Counted from the stretch's first letter, positions 10,840 through 22,952 are shown. The stretch is 64,000 nt of DNA from Benincasa hispida (GCF_009727055.1 NC_052350.1:28445186-28509185); one strand, 5' to 3'. The notes: generated from the sequence alone by a model not told the origin. A program made the numbers and translations.

Positions 10840-13440
10840 AGACTTTACTATGTTCTTTTCTTGTAAAGGTTGTCAATTAAGAATTGACTTTGTAGGGATA
10901 ATTAGATTATAGAGTTTCTGGTCTTTTGTTCAAGAATGACTTGATTGAATTGTATTATGTTTTTTTTCCCTTGGGGAGAAGGGGGCTTGAAAAAGTTTGT
11001 AAGCATAGACTTTGTTCGGATATTATGTTTATAAAGTATGTAAAATTTGGTTGAATATGATATCATTAGACTTTAATATGTTTTTTTTCTTAAAATGTTG
11101 TTAATAATAATCAACTTTGTCGGGATACTTAGCTTATAGACTTTGTGGATTTTTGTTAAGGAATGACTTGATTGAATTGTACTATGTTTTTTTTCCTTGG
11201 AGGGAGGGGGGCTTGAAAAATTTTGTAAGCATTGACTTTGTTGAGATATTATGCTTATAGAGTATGTGAAATTTGGTTAAAAATGATATCAATAGAATTT
11301 TTACTATGTTTTTTTTCTTAAAATGTTGTTAATAAGAATCGAATTTGTTTGGATACTTAGTGTTGGAAGGTACTAATGCGCAGCGGAAGTTACCAGGATC
11401 CATAAGCACTCCAATTCATTAATTTTGACAGAAAAGAAAACATGCTTCAACAGAAATAAATGGGTTTCATGACATACCTTTGAAGAACTTCCTCTAAGCT
11501 CGAATCCAACTACAGATCTCCTCTGAATCTTGTTGTAGACCACCCCAAGATCTTCCTTACTATCCTCTTGGTGCTCTAGATTGAGTAATGGGACTCAAAA
11601 TAAGCTGGAATTAAGGGAATTTGGAGAAACTCACAGCAGCAACCCAGTAGAAGAACAACTTCTTTTCTCATGAACTTTTCAGAAAAATTGTTCGATTGTC
11701 TTACCTTCAAAACACTCCTATCTCTTCAATATATTGCAAATATTCATACAAAGAGATTTGCTGCATGAGATGCAGCTCATGCTTGGAGTAAATGAAGACT
11801 TAAAGTGGGTTGTTTAGTGAGCTACTACATGAAGACAATGGAAAAACACATTTTCCAACTTTGTGATTTTTCTTCTTTTTCAATTTTAATAAATTGGTTT
11901 CATAAATAAATTTTATTTAATAAAATTGAAAATATTATTAATTTTACAAAATTAATTTCATAAATCAATTTTCTTAATAAAATTAATAAATAATTATTTA
12001 AACGATTTAAATAATTCTAATTTATTTAATATCAAATATTAAATTAATTTTTATACAATTCCATCTTAGAATATTTAAATAATATTTAAATACTATTTCT
12101 CCAATATCATTTAATTCTAATTTGAACACTTCAAATTAACTTATCAAGCTATTCTAGAGCTAATCCATTTACGAGCTATTAGGGGACCTCGCAGATCTAC
12201 AGATCATGGGCTCCAACGATCCGAGATTAATTGGTAAAACTCATTAAACCGATCTAACCCCCATTCGTTAACTAATGGATGATTCCACTAAAGCCCATAA
12301 TTGAACTCCCCTCAATGTAGATATATTATGTCTACTTGATATAACCATGATTAGTAAGTTAACCTTTCATAGGTTGTTTGAAATAATGGTTGGGTTGAAT
12401 CTCTGTTTTACCTCCGAAATTACTTCTTGTTCCTTAAATCCCACTGATCCCCTAATGAACAATTGATTTGTGATCCAATTAACAAATTGAATCCCTCTCA
12501 GGCTAATGAAAGGGTGAGGCCTCTTGTTCAAGACCCAAAATCAACACTTGAAGGGAACAATCTCTCTACTAACCCTAATCGGGTAGGAGTGAATAACGTC
12601 TTGCACCCTATGTTCCCAGCTATTCATTTGGTCTTATCCCCAAAATGGTAAGCTTATTGAGTAGAGGCAGTTGGTCTACTCTCATCGTTTGCATATCAAA
12701 GGATAATCCCGAATAAACAGTAGTTCATAATTAGCTCAGGATTAAGGTCAAGTTACCTAGGTTATCGCTTTGAAATAGTCAGTCTTAAACAGTAAACAAC
12801 GTTATAAAGTAAGAGTGACTGGTTTCGTGGTCTAATCTTACACAAAACTCATTTGTACAGGACACCCCCACTCTTCATGTCTCAACATGAACGAATTAGG
12901 ATCACTTCGTTTGTAGCACTTTACAAGTCTTTGTAACAACTCAGAGTAGACCGCATCCAATAGTGTTACCAGAATAAGGTACCCAATCTTATTCATATAC
13001 TATAGATCATTTTGATAATTTACTCGAACCTAATCCACTTGTATGTCTCCACATAAAGTTAAAATACTCATGTAATAGTCAAGGGACTTAGGTTTATTAG
13101 ATTTCTAAAAAACAATATATTCAATAACAACTTTATTGAATTTTCAGAATAAGTTCTATTGTTTACAAATCATGAGTTTTAGGACATAAAACCCAACACT
13201 TAGCTTATAGAGTTTGTGGACTTTTGTTGAAGAATAACGTCAATGAATTGTACTATGTTTTTTTTTTTGGGGGGGAGCGGGGGTGGTGGCTTGAAATAAT
13301 TTATAAGTATTGACTTTATTAGGATATTATACTTATAGAATATGGGTGATAATGGTATTAGACTATACTATGTTCTTTTTCTATTGGAGGACGGGGGATG
13401 AAAAAGTTTATAACAATTGACTTTGTTGATATAATTAGCT
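10840..13440 (+). repeat. Tandem intronic repeats of about 228 bp with G-rich cores, split by a solo LTR
   Basis: A block containing 'tgattgaattgta', 'ctatg' plus a T run, a G-rich stretch and 'ggcttgaaaaa' recurs at about 10941, 11168 and (after subtracting the 1843-bp insertion) 13239. The spacing is 227-229 bases. A fourth, shorter unit follows near 13365. The G-rich cores grow from 'ttggggagaaggggg' to 'gggggggagcgggggtgg' (about 13271-13288). Confidence 0.7.
11361..13198 (-). mobile_element. Copia solo LTR with perfect 5-bp target duplication
   Basis: The 1838 bp sequence starts TGTTGGAAGG and ends ACCCAACA, and is flanked by CTTAG at 11356-11360 and 13199-13203. Orientation is - by comparison with LTRs adjacent to coding regions: the 'tttgaagaac..cagcgg' end is the 3' end. 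It contains the shared block around 12170-12230 ('acgagctattaggggacct', 'ctccaacgatccgagatta') found in the other copia LTRs of this window. No internal sequence is present. Confidence 0.88.
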
Positions 13441-14047
13441 TATAACTATGTTTACTTAATTCAAATCTTGGAAGAGTTATACTTGTGAATTTGTTGCTAA
13501 TGAATAGGCGGAAATATAGGATTCATATTATGTAATTTTGTGCATACTTGTTGCTAGGAGCGCATTGAACAAACTGAGGCTGAGATGATAACTTCAACAA
13601 ATAACATGGTTGATGATGCTTTTAGTAAAGTTCTTGGCCCTGGTCGTGGGCATGTAAGAGGACTTGGGTTTCATGTGACTCGTTCAAAACTATTTGTCTT
13701 GTCTCAACTATGTTCTTTTTCTATTGGAGGAGGGGGGATGAAAAAGCTTAGAACAATTGACTTTGTTGATATAATTAGCTTATAACTATGTTTACTTAGT
13801 TCAAATCTTGGAAGAATTATCCTTGTGAATTTGTTGCTAAAGGATAGGCAGAAATATGGAATTCATATTATGTAATTTTGTGCATACTTGTTGTTAGGAG
13901 CACATTGAACAAACTGAGGCTGAGATGATAACTTCAACAAATAACGTGGTTGATGATGCTTTTAGTAAAGTTCTTGGCCCTGGTCGTGGGCATGTAAGAG
14001 GACTTGGGTTTCATGTGACTCGTTCCAAACTATCTATCTTGTCTCAA
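13368..14047 (+). repeat. 340-bp tandem duplication of an intron-exon unit
   Basis: Two adjacent near-identical units with a 340-base period: 'tgttctttttctattggagg' at 13371 and 13711, and the exon block MITSTNN at 13585 and 13925. Each unit carries the end of an intron (with G-rich core) plus the exon encoding DDAFSKVLGPGRGH. The first copy ends in sequence that leads directly into the second, so the duplication spans the exon's 3' part. Confidence 0.88.
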
Positions 14048-14519
14048 CAAGATAACAAATACAAGGTTCTTGAAAAAAAAATATTTGCAAATGAAGGAGG
14101 AAATGATAGAAATCAAACAATGAAAGATGAAATGATAGAAATGAAAGAAATTATGTCATGTTTAATAAAGAAACAGGTAATCTTTTTGTTATAAAAACAG
14201 TGACTCAAATACCATTTCAGCTAGTTTAGTTTACATAACAAACTTTATCTTGTAACGGTCAGATGGTATGTGTTATAAATATAACTTATCAGAAAAAAAA
14301 AAATAAAAGGGAGAGAATCATCGTACTTTATATTTACTATAAACAACAACTGCTGTAAGTAATCTTCAAGTGAGAAAGAAAGAGAATCTTTCCATAGGCA
14401 TAGGCTTATTAGTCAAACCACGTAAATCTGCATGTTCCTTCTTTTTTCTCTTTATCTTCTTCTTTTCAATCTTCATTTGTTTCTCTGCAAATCAACAAAA
14501 ACACGATCTTATCAAATCA

Positions 14520-14765
14520 CAACGTTTTCAGAGTATCGAGTTGCATCAAGTCACAAATTTCACTCATCGAGTAACATTGAGTCAAGAATTTCTCTCATCG
14601 AGTTGCTTCGAGTAAAGATTAATACTCGTCGAGTTCCTTCAAGGAAAGAATAGAAACTCATCCAGGAAAGAAGGAAAAATCCATCGAGTAACGAGCAGAA
14701 ACTCATTGAGTAACGAGTATTTACACATCGAGAATTTAATAGTGCTTATCGAATAAGAGAGAAAA
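14520..14765. repeat. Degenerate 'actcatcgagt' repeats
   Basis: The word CATCGAGT or close variants (tcatcgagta, tcgtcgagt, catcgagta, cattgagta, catcgaga, tatcgaat) recurs about nine times at irregular 20-35 base spacing, often as CTCATCGAGTAACGAG. It lies between the coiled-coil exon and the 15.2 kb exon of the CACTA-like remnant. Function unknown; it may be an expanded low-complexity part of the element. Confidence 0.55.
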
Positions 14766-15869
14766 ATAGAGATAGCTTTACCCAAAGAAACAGAGCTTTC
14801 CTCAGCCATTTCTTCACCAATTCAGGATTGATCTTGATTAATTAGGCCTACACAAGACAGTATAACCCAATATTTTTGTTAAGCAACTTACATTTATTAT
14901 TTTTCTATTATTAGTTAATTTCACTTTTTCTGTTTCCTATGAAATTATCATAGATTGAACAAAGTGAGAAACTTTTAAATGCTACTGCAAACATACCTAA
15001 ACCAACAAACATTCCTTCAACTTTTCCAATAACTTCTCTATCGGTAAATTTATTTGTAATGTGGTTCAAATTATTCTTGATTTCATTATTATCTAATTCT
15101 AAAATCTCATATTTCTCTTTTGATAGAGTATCAATAAGAATAGTTAAATTAAGTGCAAGTTATTAGATTGGTATTGCTCAGGAGAGATTGTTGTAGAAGG
15201 ATGATGGTCTTCTAGTGATCCAACTGTTTTTGTTCATCACATTCCTATTGGTCCACATGCAGTTAGAGTATGGGTTGATGTATCAAAGAAACCCAATGCA
15301 TATTTGTGGAGTCCTACATCAGAAATGATGTGCATTGAAGAAGCTTTAGGGAGTACAGTAGCATGGCCATCCGATAAAGTGACTATTGGTATGTTATTTT
15401 CTAAGCTTATTTATCTATATCTATTAAACATTTTCTATATTTTCTTAATATTCACTATTATTGGTTTCTACAAATCATATATTGATAATATATATATTAT
15501 AAATTTATGTAGGTGAATGAAATGATGTCTTACCAGAGGAAAAAAAAACTAACAATGACAACTCAACTACATGATAATATAATCTTGAACACTGGGTGAA
15601 TTTTGCATTTTGAGGGCAATGTTGTTGATACATTCACTAAATCCTTTATCTAACATGTATCATTTAAACGACAACTTTATTCAACGAAATTATTGAATAC
15701 TTTATTTTGTAATGTTAATAGATTATGAATGAAAGTTAATAGTATTTATTGTGTCATGAAGTATTTTATGTGTGTAAATTTTAACTAAAATTGAATACTT
15801 GAACTAAGATTTATCAAAAACTAATTAATTCAAAAATTAATTTTGAGAAAAAGTTACTTCTTTTATAGC

Positions 15870-18165
15870 CATGAGTTAAAGCTATAGAAAGATTTATATA
15901 GAAAAAATGAAATGCTATGAAAAGTTTATTATAACAATTAGAAAAGATAAAATAACATTACTATAGTATACAATTATAACTATAATTATTATATTATAGC
16001 TCTGAAAAAGGCTATTGTATGTTAAATATAGCACACTATTTTAGCTATATAAACATATTATAGCTTTAATAAAAAATGTATCAAATGTTTTTGTAGCAAC
16101 GTATATAAGTTATATCTTCATACTCTATAATAGCAACAATTATAGCTTTAGAAAAATACTATAGAAAGTCCCAGGCTTTTAATAACATGGGTTGTCAGGT
16201 GTTGGGAATGTCCTAAAACTCGTAGTTTGTAATATATGAAACATATTCTTTTTCAATAAAAGTATTATTGAAATTGCACTCTATTATAAAATCCAATAAA
16301 CAAACTCATGACTATAATATGAATATTTTAACTTTATGTAGAGACATAAAAGATGATCAAGTTATATTATATAGCCTAAAAGATCTATAAGTATATGGAT
16401 TGGGTACCTATCCTGGGGACACTATGGATGCGGCCCACTTTCTATACTGATACAAACGATGTGATCCCGAAATCGTTCATGTGGAGACATGCGAGTGAAG
16501 ACATCCTATGCAAAAGACGTTTGCATAAGATTGGACCACGAAATAGTCACTTTTTCTTTATAACGACCGTTTACTGTTAAAACTGGCTATTTCAGTTCGA
16601 TGACCTAGGATAACTCGATCTTAATCTTAAGCTAACTATGAACTCCTATTTATTTAGGATTATCCTTTTGATCTACATAGATGAGAGTAGTTCAACAACA
16701 CTGCTCAATAATCCTCCCATTTTAGGGATAAAATCGGATATATAGTTGGGACTTAATCTTGTAAAATGGAATACACTCCTACACAATTTAGGGTTAGCAG
16801 ATAGGTTATTCTCTTAAGTACTGATTCCTGGTTTTGAATAAAGGGCCCCCTGCCCTCTCATGATAGAGAGGGACATGGTTAAGGAGCAAGATCTGTAGGT
16901 CCATAAAGTCCCTCTACTAGCTCGTAAAAGATTAAAGCTTAAGGTCATGATAGAGAGTTAGAATATAAACCAACTATTCAATAGAGGATTAGTGGTGACT
17001 TAAGAAGTAAGATGTATTTACAGGGGTAAAATGGTAATTTTGACCTAGCTGTAAATACGAACGACTTGTGAAGGATCGATTTATTGATCTTAACTAAATC
17101 AAGTCGACAGAAATATATCTACAGTTAGGAGAGTCCAACTATCAAGCTATAGAGGTATGTCTCAGTAGTTAATGAATATTGATTAATTTGGATTGAAGAG
17201 TTTAACCAATTAATCTCAAATCATTGGAGCTCATGATTTCTAGGTTCATAAAATCCCTCTACTAGCTCGTTTGAAATATTCAAAACCAATTTTAGGGTTT
17301 GGATTTGAAATGTTCAAATTCAATTTAAGGGTTTGGATAATTATATTTGATATAATTAACGTTTAAATTTATTGAAATTAAACATAGTTGGGGAGTTTAA
17401 TATATTTAAATTTTTTATTTAAATATTGATTACATGAATAGGATTCATGTTTAAATTAGGTGTTTTATTAATTTAATATTTGATATTAAAGTATTATTTA
17501 ATTAATTAATTAAATTAAAATTAACTTCTAGTTTAAAAAGGAAATTCAAATTATATTTAATTTAATTTTAAATTAAATATAATTAATTAAATTGAAATTG
17601 AAATTTTGGGCTTTTAGTGGAATTGTCCAAGATTTAGAATTCTTAATGGATTTTTCCACAAAACAACACTTATCCCACTAATTAAGTGCAATATGAAGTG
17701 TCAAATTGTTGAAGATTAGTGCTTGCATGTTTTAGTTGAATATATACTTCTGATTTGATTAGAATTAACCCCATGCAATTTGAATTTTAAGAGAGAAAAT
17801 TTTGGAGAAAATTTTTCTCTAAAAACCCTCTCCAATCCATCTCCAATTCCCTCTCAATTCAGAGTTCCACCACTTAATCCAAGGCTGACAATAGTAGAGA
17901 AGATTCTCTTGATGGTCTACTGGAGATTTAAAGGTCAAATATAATTCGTGGAGATTAGCAAGGATTTGAATGAAATCTACAAAGGTTGCACTTTTGAAAC
18001 CCTCTTTGTATAAAGTTGTTTTTATAGCATGATTATCACTCAAATTAAGTGTAATTAGAGTGATTAATGATTATGTTAGCTTCCGTATTATGCATATTTA
18101 CTCTATCATCAGGACCTTCGAAAAAGGTTATGAAAGGTCTATTATAGCTTTTTTTTGTTAGTTAT
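15870..18165 (+). mobile_element. Probable right subterminal region of the CACTA remnant
   Basis: Many short repeats in both orientations of 'ctatagcttta' and 'taaagctatag' fill 15890-16175 and resume at 18114-18165 after a solo LTR. The final 'tatagctttttttgttag' resembles a decayed CACTA end (...TTTTTTGTAGTG). Dense subterminal repeats are characteristic of CACTA elements. The matching left terminus is not identifiable. Confidence 0.4.
16202..18108 (+). mobile_element. Copia solo LTR with perfect 5-bp target duplication
   Basis: It starts TGTTGGGAATGTCCTAAAAC and ends ...tactctatca, with TCAGG at 16197-16201 and 18109-18113. The length is 1907 bp. Orientation is +: the start matches the 3' LTR start at 57410 (- strand). 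The conserved 'tccctctactagctcgt' block occurs twice within it (about 16907 and 17254), an internal duplication. An AT-rich middle (17270-17600) and a leader-like U5 follow. Confidence 0.88.
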
Positions 18166-18179
18166 CATATCTATTATTT

Positions 18180-18935
18180 CTTGTAGTTCTCCACATAGGA
18201 TTTTGAAGTTTTTGAGGTATAGATAGACGGTTTTGAGCAAAGTATGGAGATTTCATGATGACAAAGTGATAGGAGAGCATTGAAGGATCAATTCTACTAT
18301 GGAAACACGGCCGTTCTAATGTTGGTTGTCTTTGGAAGCCATATTAAGCTAAACTTCTCATAGTTTTATGGGTAGATGATTTCGTTGGTTTAATTGTTAA
18401 ACACTATTTCTTGAATGTTAATTTGTATTTACACTTTTCAACATGATTGTTCTTAATGCTTTTGAATGTTTGATCAATGTTTGAGTGATTCCATAATTTA
18501 AATTTTGCGTGAACAAGTAGGTATGCTAGACTATCGTTTGAACACATAGAAAGTAGTTGAATAACGATAGATATTGTTGGTGAAAAGTCTTTAACGCTTT
18601 GTTTAATTATCTAGTTTCAAGCAATTAGTAATTAGTAATTAAGTACAAAAAAATTGAAATATTCAATTTGGATAAAAGATTTTTAGATCTAGGTGTTGTG
18701 TTAATTATTTCAAGAGTCAAAGCAATCATGTTTGTTAATAATATTTATATTTGGTCACTTTTATTACTCTCTTGGTTTAGTTTAGACTATTTTGCATGAA
18801 AGTTGGTCTCCTAAACGAAATTGGAACGATCCCTAAAGTAGCTAAAAGAGTTTAAATCGGATTCCATAAAGACAATATTTAACCAGGGTTGTATCTTAAA
18901 CTATATTATTACTCAACACATGTAATTGCACTATA
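18180..18935 (+). mobile_element. Possible LTR fragment, gypsy-like
   Basis: Non-coding sequence with an LTR-like tail ('ctctcttggtttagtttaga', 'cctaaacgaaattggaacga', 'actatattattactcaacac') resembling the 3' end of plant Ty3 LTRs. No PBS or coding region is linked. The left boundary is not defined. Confidence 0.3.
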
Positions 18936-19748
18936 TCATTACACTCATTTTTTTAAAAAAATAATAATAATAAATTAAATTAAATAAGTGCCATTGCAAC
19001 TATATGAATTATTTCTGTTAGAAACCAATTCTTTTTTTTCTTTTTATTTTTTCCTTTCTTTTGCTAAGTTTGGACATTTTATTTTGTCAGATCAATAAAA
19101 CATTTTTTTTTCTGTGGCTAGATTTGAATATTTTCAAAATTAATTGATATATAATTCTCAATTTAATCCTTAATCTTTTATTACTCTCAATTTTAGTCTC
19201 AACATAAAATTTTCACTCGAATCCTATAAACTAAAAACATCAATTTAACAAAGACTTGTGCATGAATAAGAACAAAAAGAAAGAGAGAGAGGATAGCTAG
19301 AGAGTCAAATTTCATACCATTTATTTCATTAAGAACAAAAAAGAAACATTTTGAGAGAGTACAAATTATGTAATAAAAAAAAAAAAAAAAAAGACATTAA
19401 AACGAATATATATAAAAATATATTCTATTACTTTTCCTTTTTAATTTTTTTCCTATGGGTCCAATCCATCCCTCCACAAGTCCCATCCCATCCATGAAGA
19501 GATTTAAAAGGAAGAGAAATGGAGGGATATGATTGGAGAGCTAGAGAAGATAAAATAGAATTGGTTGCATGTGAATATAGCCAGGTTTGTTTAGGGACAT
19601 AAATAATTGGCCCCAATCTCTGCATGTGTTCACGTGTCTGTGTCATCCAGTTGCCGTTAATTACACCATCATGCCCTCCCTTCTGCCCTTCTCATTTGCA
19701 TAGGATTCTACATGGGCCCCACGCCCCTTCCTCCTCTTCTGAATACTA

Positions 19749-19806
<58 letters not shown>

Positions 19807-19977
19807 AAAAACACAATCAAATATTTATTAAATAATTAAATAAACTATGCTGCATCATCATCCTATCCCCCCTCCCTACCCGCACTTCACGTCGCGTTTC
19901 TTTCACGTACATTTTCTTCCCTCATTTGTCAAATCAATTATTAAAATTTGGGTATTTTAAATATTTATATTACCCGA
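18936..19977. other. Intergenic, AT-rich with a 52-base T tract
   Basis: No supported gene. A higher-complexity stretch at 19440-19740 includes a CACGTG G-box-like word (19631-19636) and TGGGCCCCAC (about 19714). It is followed by an uninterrupted T run at 19751-19802. Short A runs occur at 19375-19392. Short ORFs here reflect low-complexity sequence. Confidence 0.5.
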
Positions 19978-20145
19978 ATTGAAAATATTTATAAAATATA
20001 ACAAAATTTTAGAACTATCAATGATAGATATACATTAATAGACACTATCAATAGATACCGATAGAAGTCTATCAGCATATATCATTGATAATTCTAAAAT
20101 TTTGTTATATCTTATAAATATTTTGGTTTATTTTTCTATATTTAA
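19978..20145. mobile_element. MITE, 'GATAGAAGTCTATC' family, copy 1
   Basis: Long imperfect palindrome: arms 'aacaaaattttagaactatc' (left) and its complement (right), with a core of GATAGA/TCTATC words. Flanking 'aaatatttata' repeats are inverted. Related copies lie at 21988, 22624, 24635, 26175 and 42583. Confidence 0.7.
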
Positions 20146-20540
20146 GAACATCCCTTCCTAAATTTTAGAATTAGTCATTAAATTTTATAATATAATAATT
20201 TAGTCTTTATGTTATAAAATTTATAATGATTTAGTCTTAATTGAAGAAATTAATGTTAAGATTTAATCAGATTTCTTACATAAACTAGCCGATAATTTAA
20301 TTAGAGACTTAATATTTTTATAAAATACAAAATTTACATCACAAACTTATGAAAATTGACATCTAATTTTGATAACTCTTTTTCATGTGAGAGACTAAAT
20401 TGTTATAAATTTAAATGTATAATGACCAAATTGTTACAAAATTGAAATCGTTATCAACTAAAGTTCATAAACAAAATTGTTACCTTTATGAAAGTTTAGA
20501 GACTAAAAGTACTTTTTAAATTTTATATTAATCATTTTCA

Positions 20541-20571
<31 letters not shown>

Positions 20572-21987
20572 GGGATATTTTTATACGTAATAAAATTAGT
20601 TTATATATTACTTTGGTTCATTCTTTTTGTTTATGTACTTTTTAAATGTTTATTTTTTTTTTTTTTTAAATAATCATTTTGGTTATTTGCTTTATTATTA
20701 TTTAATTTCATTTTAGCGTGACAATTTATTGATTAAATTTCTTAAAATGTAACCCCAAATTTGTATCAAATGATTTTTATGATTTTATAGAAGTTATGTT
20801 AAAATTTTGCTTACGAGATTTTGAAATGATCACTTTTTACTAATATATGAACCAAATTATACATTTTACATAGACAAATAAATAAAAGTTAAAAGTATAT
20901 GGACAAAATAAATCAACTAAAAAATAGAGGGATTAGAATAGCATTTAAACAAACAAAAATACAAAAAAAAATTCAAAGAACTTTTTGTAACATATTTATA
21001 TAACGCAAGATGTGGGAGATTTTCGAGCCTTTGACATCTTGGTCACAAAAATATGTATTTTATACTAGTTAAACTATTACGAGATATATATTTTACTTCC
21101 TCTTTATTTGAATGTAATTTTTTAAAAATAAATTGCTTTATACTATTTTAAAATATTAATTTTATTCTCTTATATTTTTCTTTTTCAAATTATGTTTGTG
21201 TTTACGAATATCATCAATATCGGCTAATATGTTTAGCCACTTGGCAAGAATTTAGGGGAAGAACTAGAATCTTTTTAAAAAAGAACTATCTAAAAGAAGC
21301 AAATTTATAATTTCTTCTCGAAATTCTTTTTCTTAGAAGTTAGGTATATCTTTTTTTTTTTCATTTTTTTTAATTTATAGTTATTTTTCTCTATATTTTA
21401 GTACCACGATTATTCTTTGAGGAGAGACACATGCCAACTATTGAATTTATTAAAATGTATTATAATTTATGACATTTTTCGTGTAAGAATTGCAAAAATC
21501 ATCGATAAAAAAAAGTATGATTGAAATAAATGAAAAAACATCAGATGTGAATGAACACATTTAATTTTAATTATAAGAATAAGATTAAAAAATAGTGATT
21601 AAAATTAATTAACATATTCAAGGAGAAGAGACATAAAATTTCTGAGTATTAGATGATTTGAAACAAGTTTAGATATATTTTTCAAAGTATTAAAAAAAGT
21701 ATTTTGTTGTATAATTTTTTGGCACAAAATGGAGTTTTTTTCTCTACAAATTTACATTTTAAACCATTTTATAAATATTCATCCTCGTAAAAATAAAATA
21801 GCATTTTCAAAAGCATCCTCACTTCTTAAGAAGGATTTTATTTTATTATTTTATTATTTAAAAAATAGGACATTTGGAAGTAATAGATTTCAACATGGGA
21901 GAATTACGTATAACATTACCATTACTAAATGGGCTCTAAAAAGGAAACAAAAGGAGAAACAAAATTTCAACGAAAAGTTAGGGATAT
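20146..21987. other. Intergenic AT-rich sequence
   Basis: No supported gene. It contains a (TA)n(TG)n microsatellite at 20541-20571 and non-coding sequence with repeated 'ttagtc', 'gactaaat' and 'gttacaaaattg' words (20160-20520), suggesting an old small repeat. The only sizeable ORF (21729-22007) has AT-biased composition and no recognisable domain. Confidence 0.5.
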
Positions 21988-22365
21988 TTTCAAAAATAGA
22001 AAAATAAGGAAAAATATCTTTCTCCATCTATAATGATAGTAGTCTATCACTGTCTAATAGAACTGATATAAGTCTATCATTAATAAACGATATATCACTG
22101 ATAGACGCTGATAAAAGTCTATCGGTGTTTATCAATGATAGAAATTAATAGAAATCTATCATTGATAGACGTTGATAGAAGTCTATCGATTTCTACTAGT
22201 GACAGAAACTGGTAGAAGTCTATTATTGATGCTATCAGTGATACAAATTAATTCAAATCTATTCTTGATAGAGGTCGATAAAAGTCTATCAGTGTCAAAC
22301 AATATTTGTTTTTTACTATTTTGTAAATAGTTTGACATTTTTTCTATATGTGAAAATTTCTCTAA
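21988..22365. mobile_element. MITE, 'GATAGAAGTCTATC' family, copy 2 (expanded)
   Basis: The core is expanded to at least six alternating 'gatagaagtctatc' and 'tatcaatgatag' type words, so the element is about twice the usual length. The ends 'caaaaatagaaaaataagga' and 'tagtttgacattttttct' recur in the short copy at 22624-22735. Confidence 0.65.
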
Positions 22366-22623
22366 TAACTATGATTAAACATTTGATTATTGAAAACACC
22401 TTATAATAAAAAAAATATATAAGTTAAATAACTCCAATATCTAATGTATCAATACTTACAACAACAGATGTCTCGTTTGGACTATTTGATATGTTGTTTA
22501 CTTTTTTAAAATTATGTTTGTTTAATTTTATACCACTTATTTATCCTTATTTTCATTTTTCTTCATTAACCACTTGAGTTTTTAGTCCAACTACGAAAAC
22601 CAAAAACAAATTTTGTGAGGGAC

Positions 22624-22735
22624 TTTTAAAAATAGAAAAATAAGAAAAATTATTTACACAAAATAGTAAAGTTTAATCATTTTAGACTTCTATCAGAATG
22701 ATTAAAAATAGTTTGACATTTTTTCTGTAAAAGAG
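22624..22735. mobile_element. MITE, same family, deleted copy
   Basis: Shares the end sequences of copy 2 ('aaaaatagaaaaataag' and 'tagtttgacattttttct') but keeps only one 'gacttctatca' word in the core. Confidence 0.5.
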
Positions 22736-22737
22736 TA

Positions 22738-22952
22738 TAGGGCTCCATCTTAAAACCAATTGACCATAAGAGGAATAACTCATCTATCCTATAAAGAGTG
22801 TGAGTCCCCTTGGTTTTTCTAATGTGGGATTCTCAACATGCCCCCTCAAGATGGTGCCTCAGCCTCTTTTGGGTTCACCAATCTTGATCGGATCACAATT
22901 TCTTCTTATTGGAACGACATCACCCGTTTTGGCTTTATGGGCTCTGATACCA
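22738..22952 (-). mobile_element. TRIM-like LTR remnant: PBS, minimal interior, PPT, LTR start
   Basis: On the - strand the order is TGGTATCAGAGC (22952-22941, tRNA-iMet PBS), about 90 bases of non-coding interior, a purine tract TTGAGGGGGCA (22850-22840), then TGTTGAGAATCCCACATTAG as an LTR start at 22838. The LTR continues about 100 bases ('ctttataggata' TATA-like) to about 22738. The distance from PBS to PPT is far too short for coding, as in terminal-repeat retrotransposons in miniature. The sequence upstream of the PBS does not match the 3' LTR, so the 5' LTR is missing or replaced. Confidence 0.55.

Larger units (their letters stand above)
10598..15525 (+). pseudogene. CACTA transposon ORF2-type gene (Transposase_24-like), exons in a decayed + strand copy
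   Basis: Separate coding blocks resemble the plant Transposase_24/En-Spm ORF2 family. About 10598-10652 has RKGYARLAEGM. About 10730-10850 has SDPTSIIRIVLWIKAYK then NWEGQPVN. 13555-13700, and again 13895-14175, has IEQTEAEMITS, DDAFSKVLGPGRGHVRGLG and a Lys/Glu-rich coil. About 15190-15390 has HHIPIGPHAVRVWVDVS and a terminal VAWPSDK, similar to the DUF8039 region. The blocks are separated by intron-like sequence with splice-like ends (for example 'ttattttgtaggg' before 10730). The gene is interrupted by a solo LTR (11361-13198), lacks its 5' end (cut by the copia element), and has no continuous reading frame. The family assignment rests on motif memory. Confidence 0.55.

Noticed and set aside
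19624..19839. 71-residue ORF ending in a run of Phe
   Set aside because: The Phe run is the 52-base T tract; no domain and no homology recognised.
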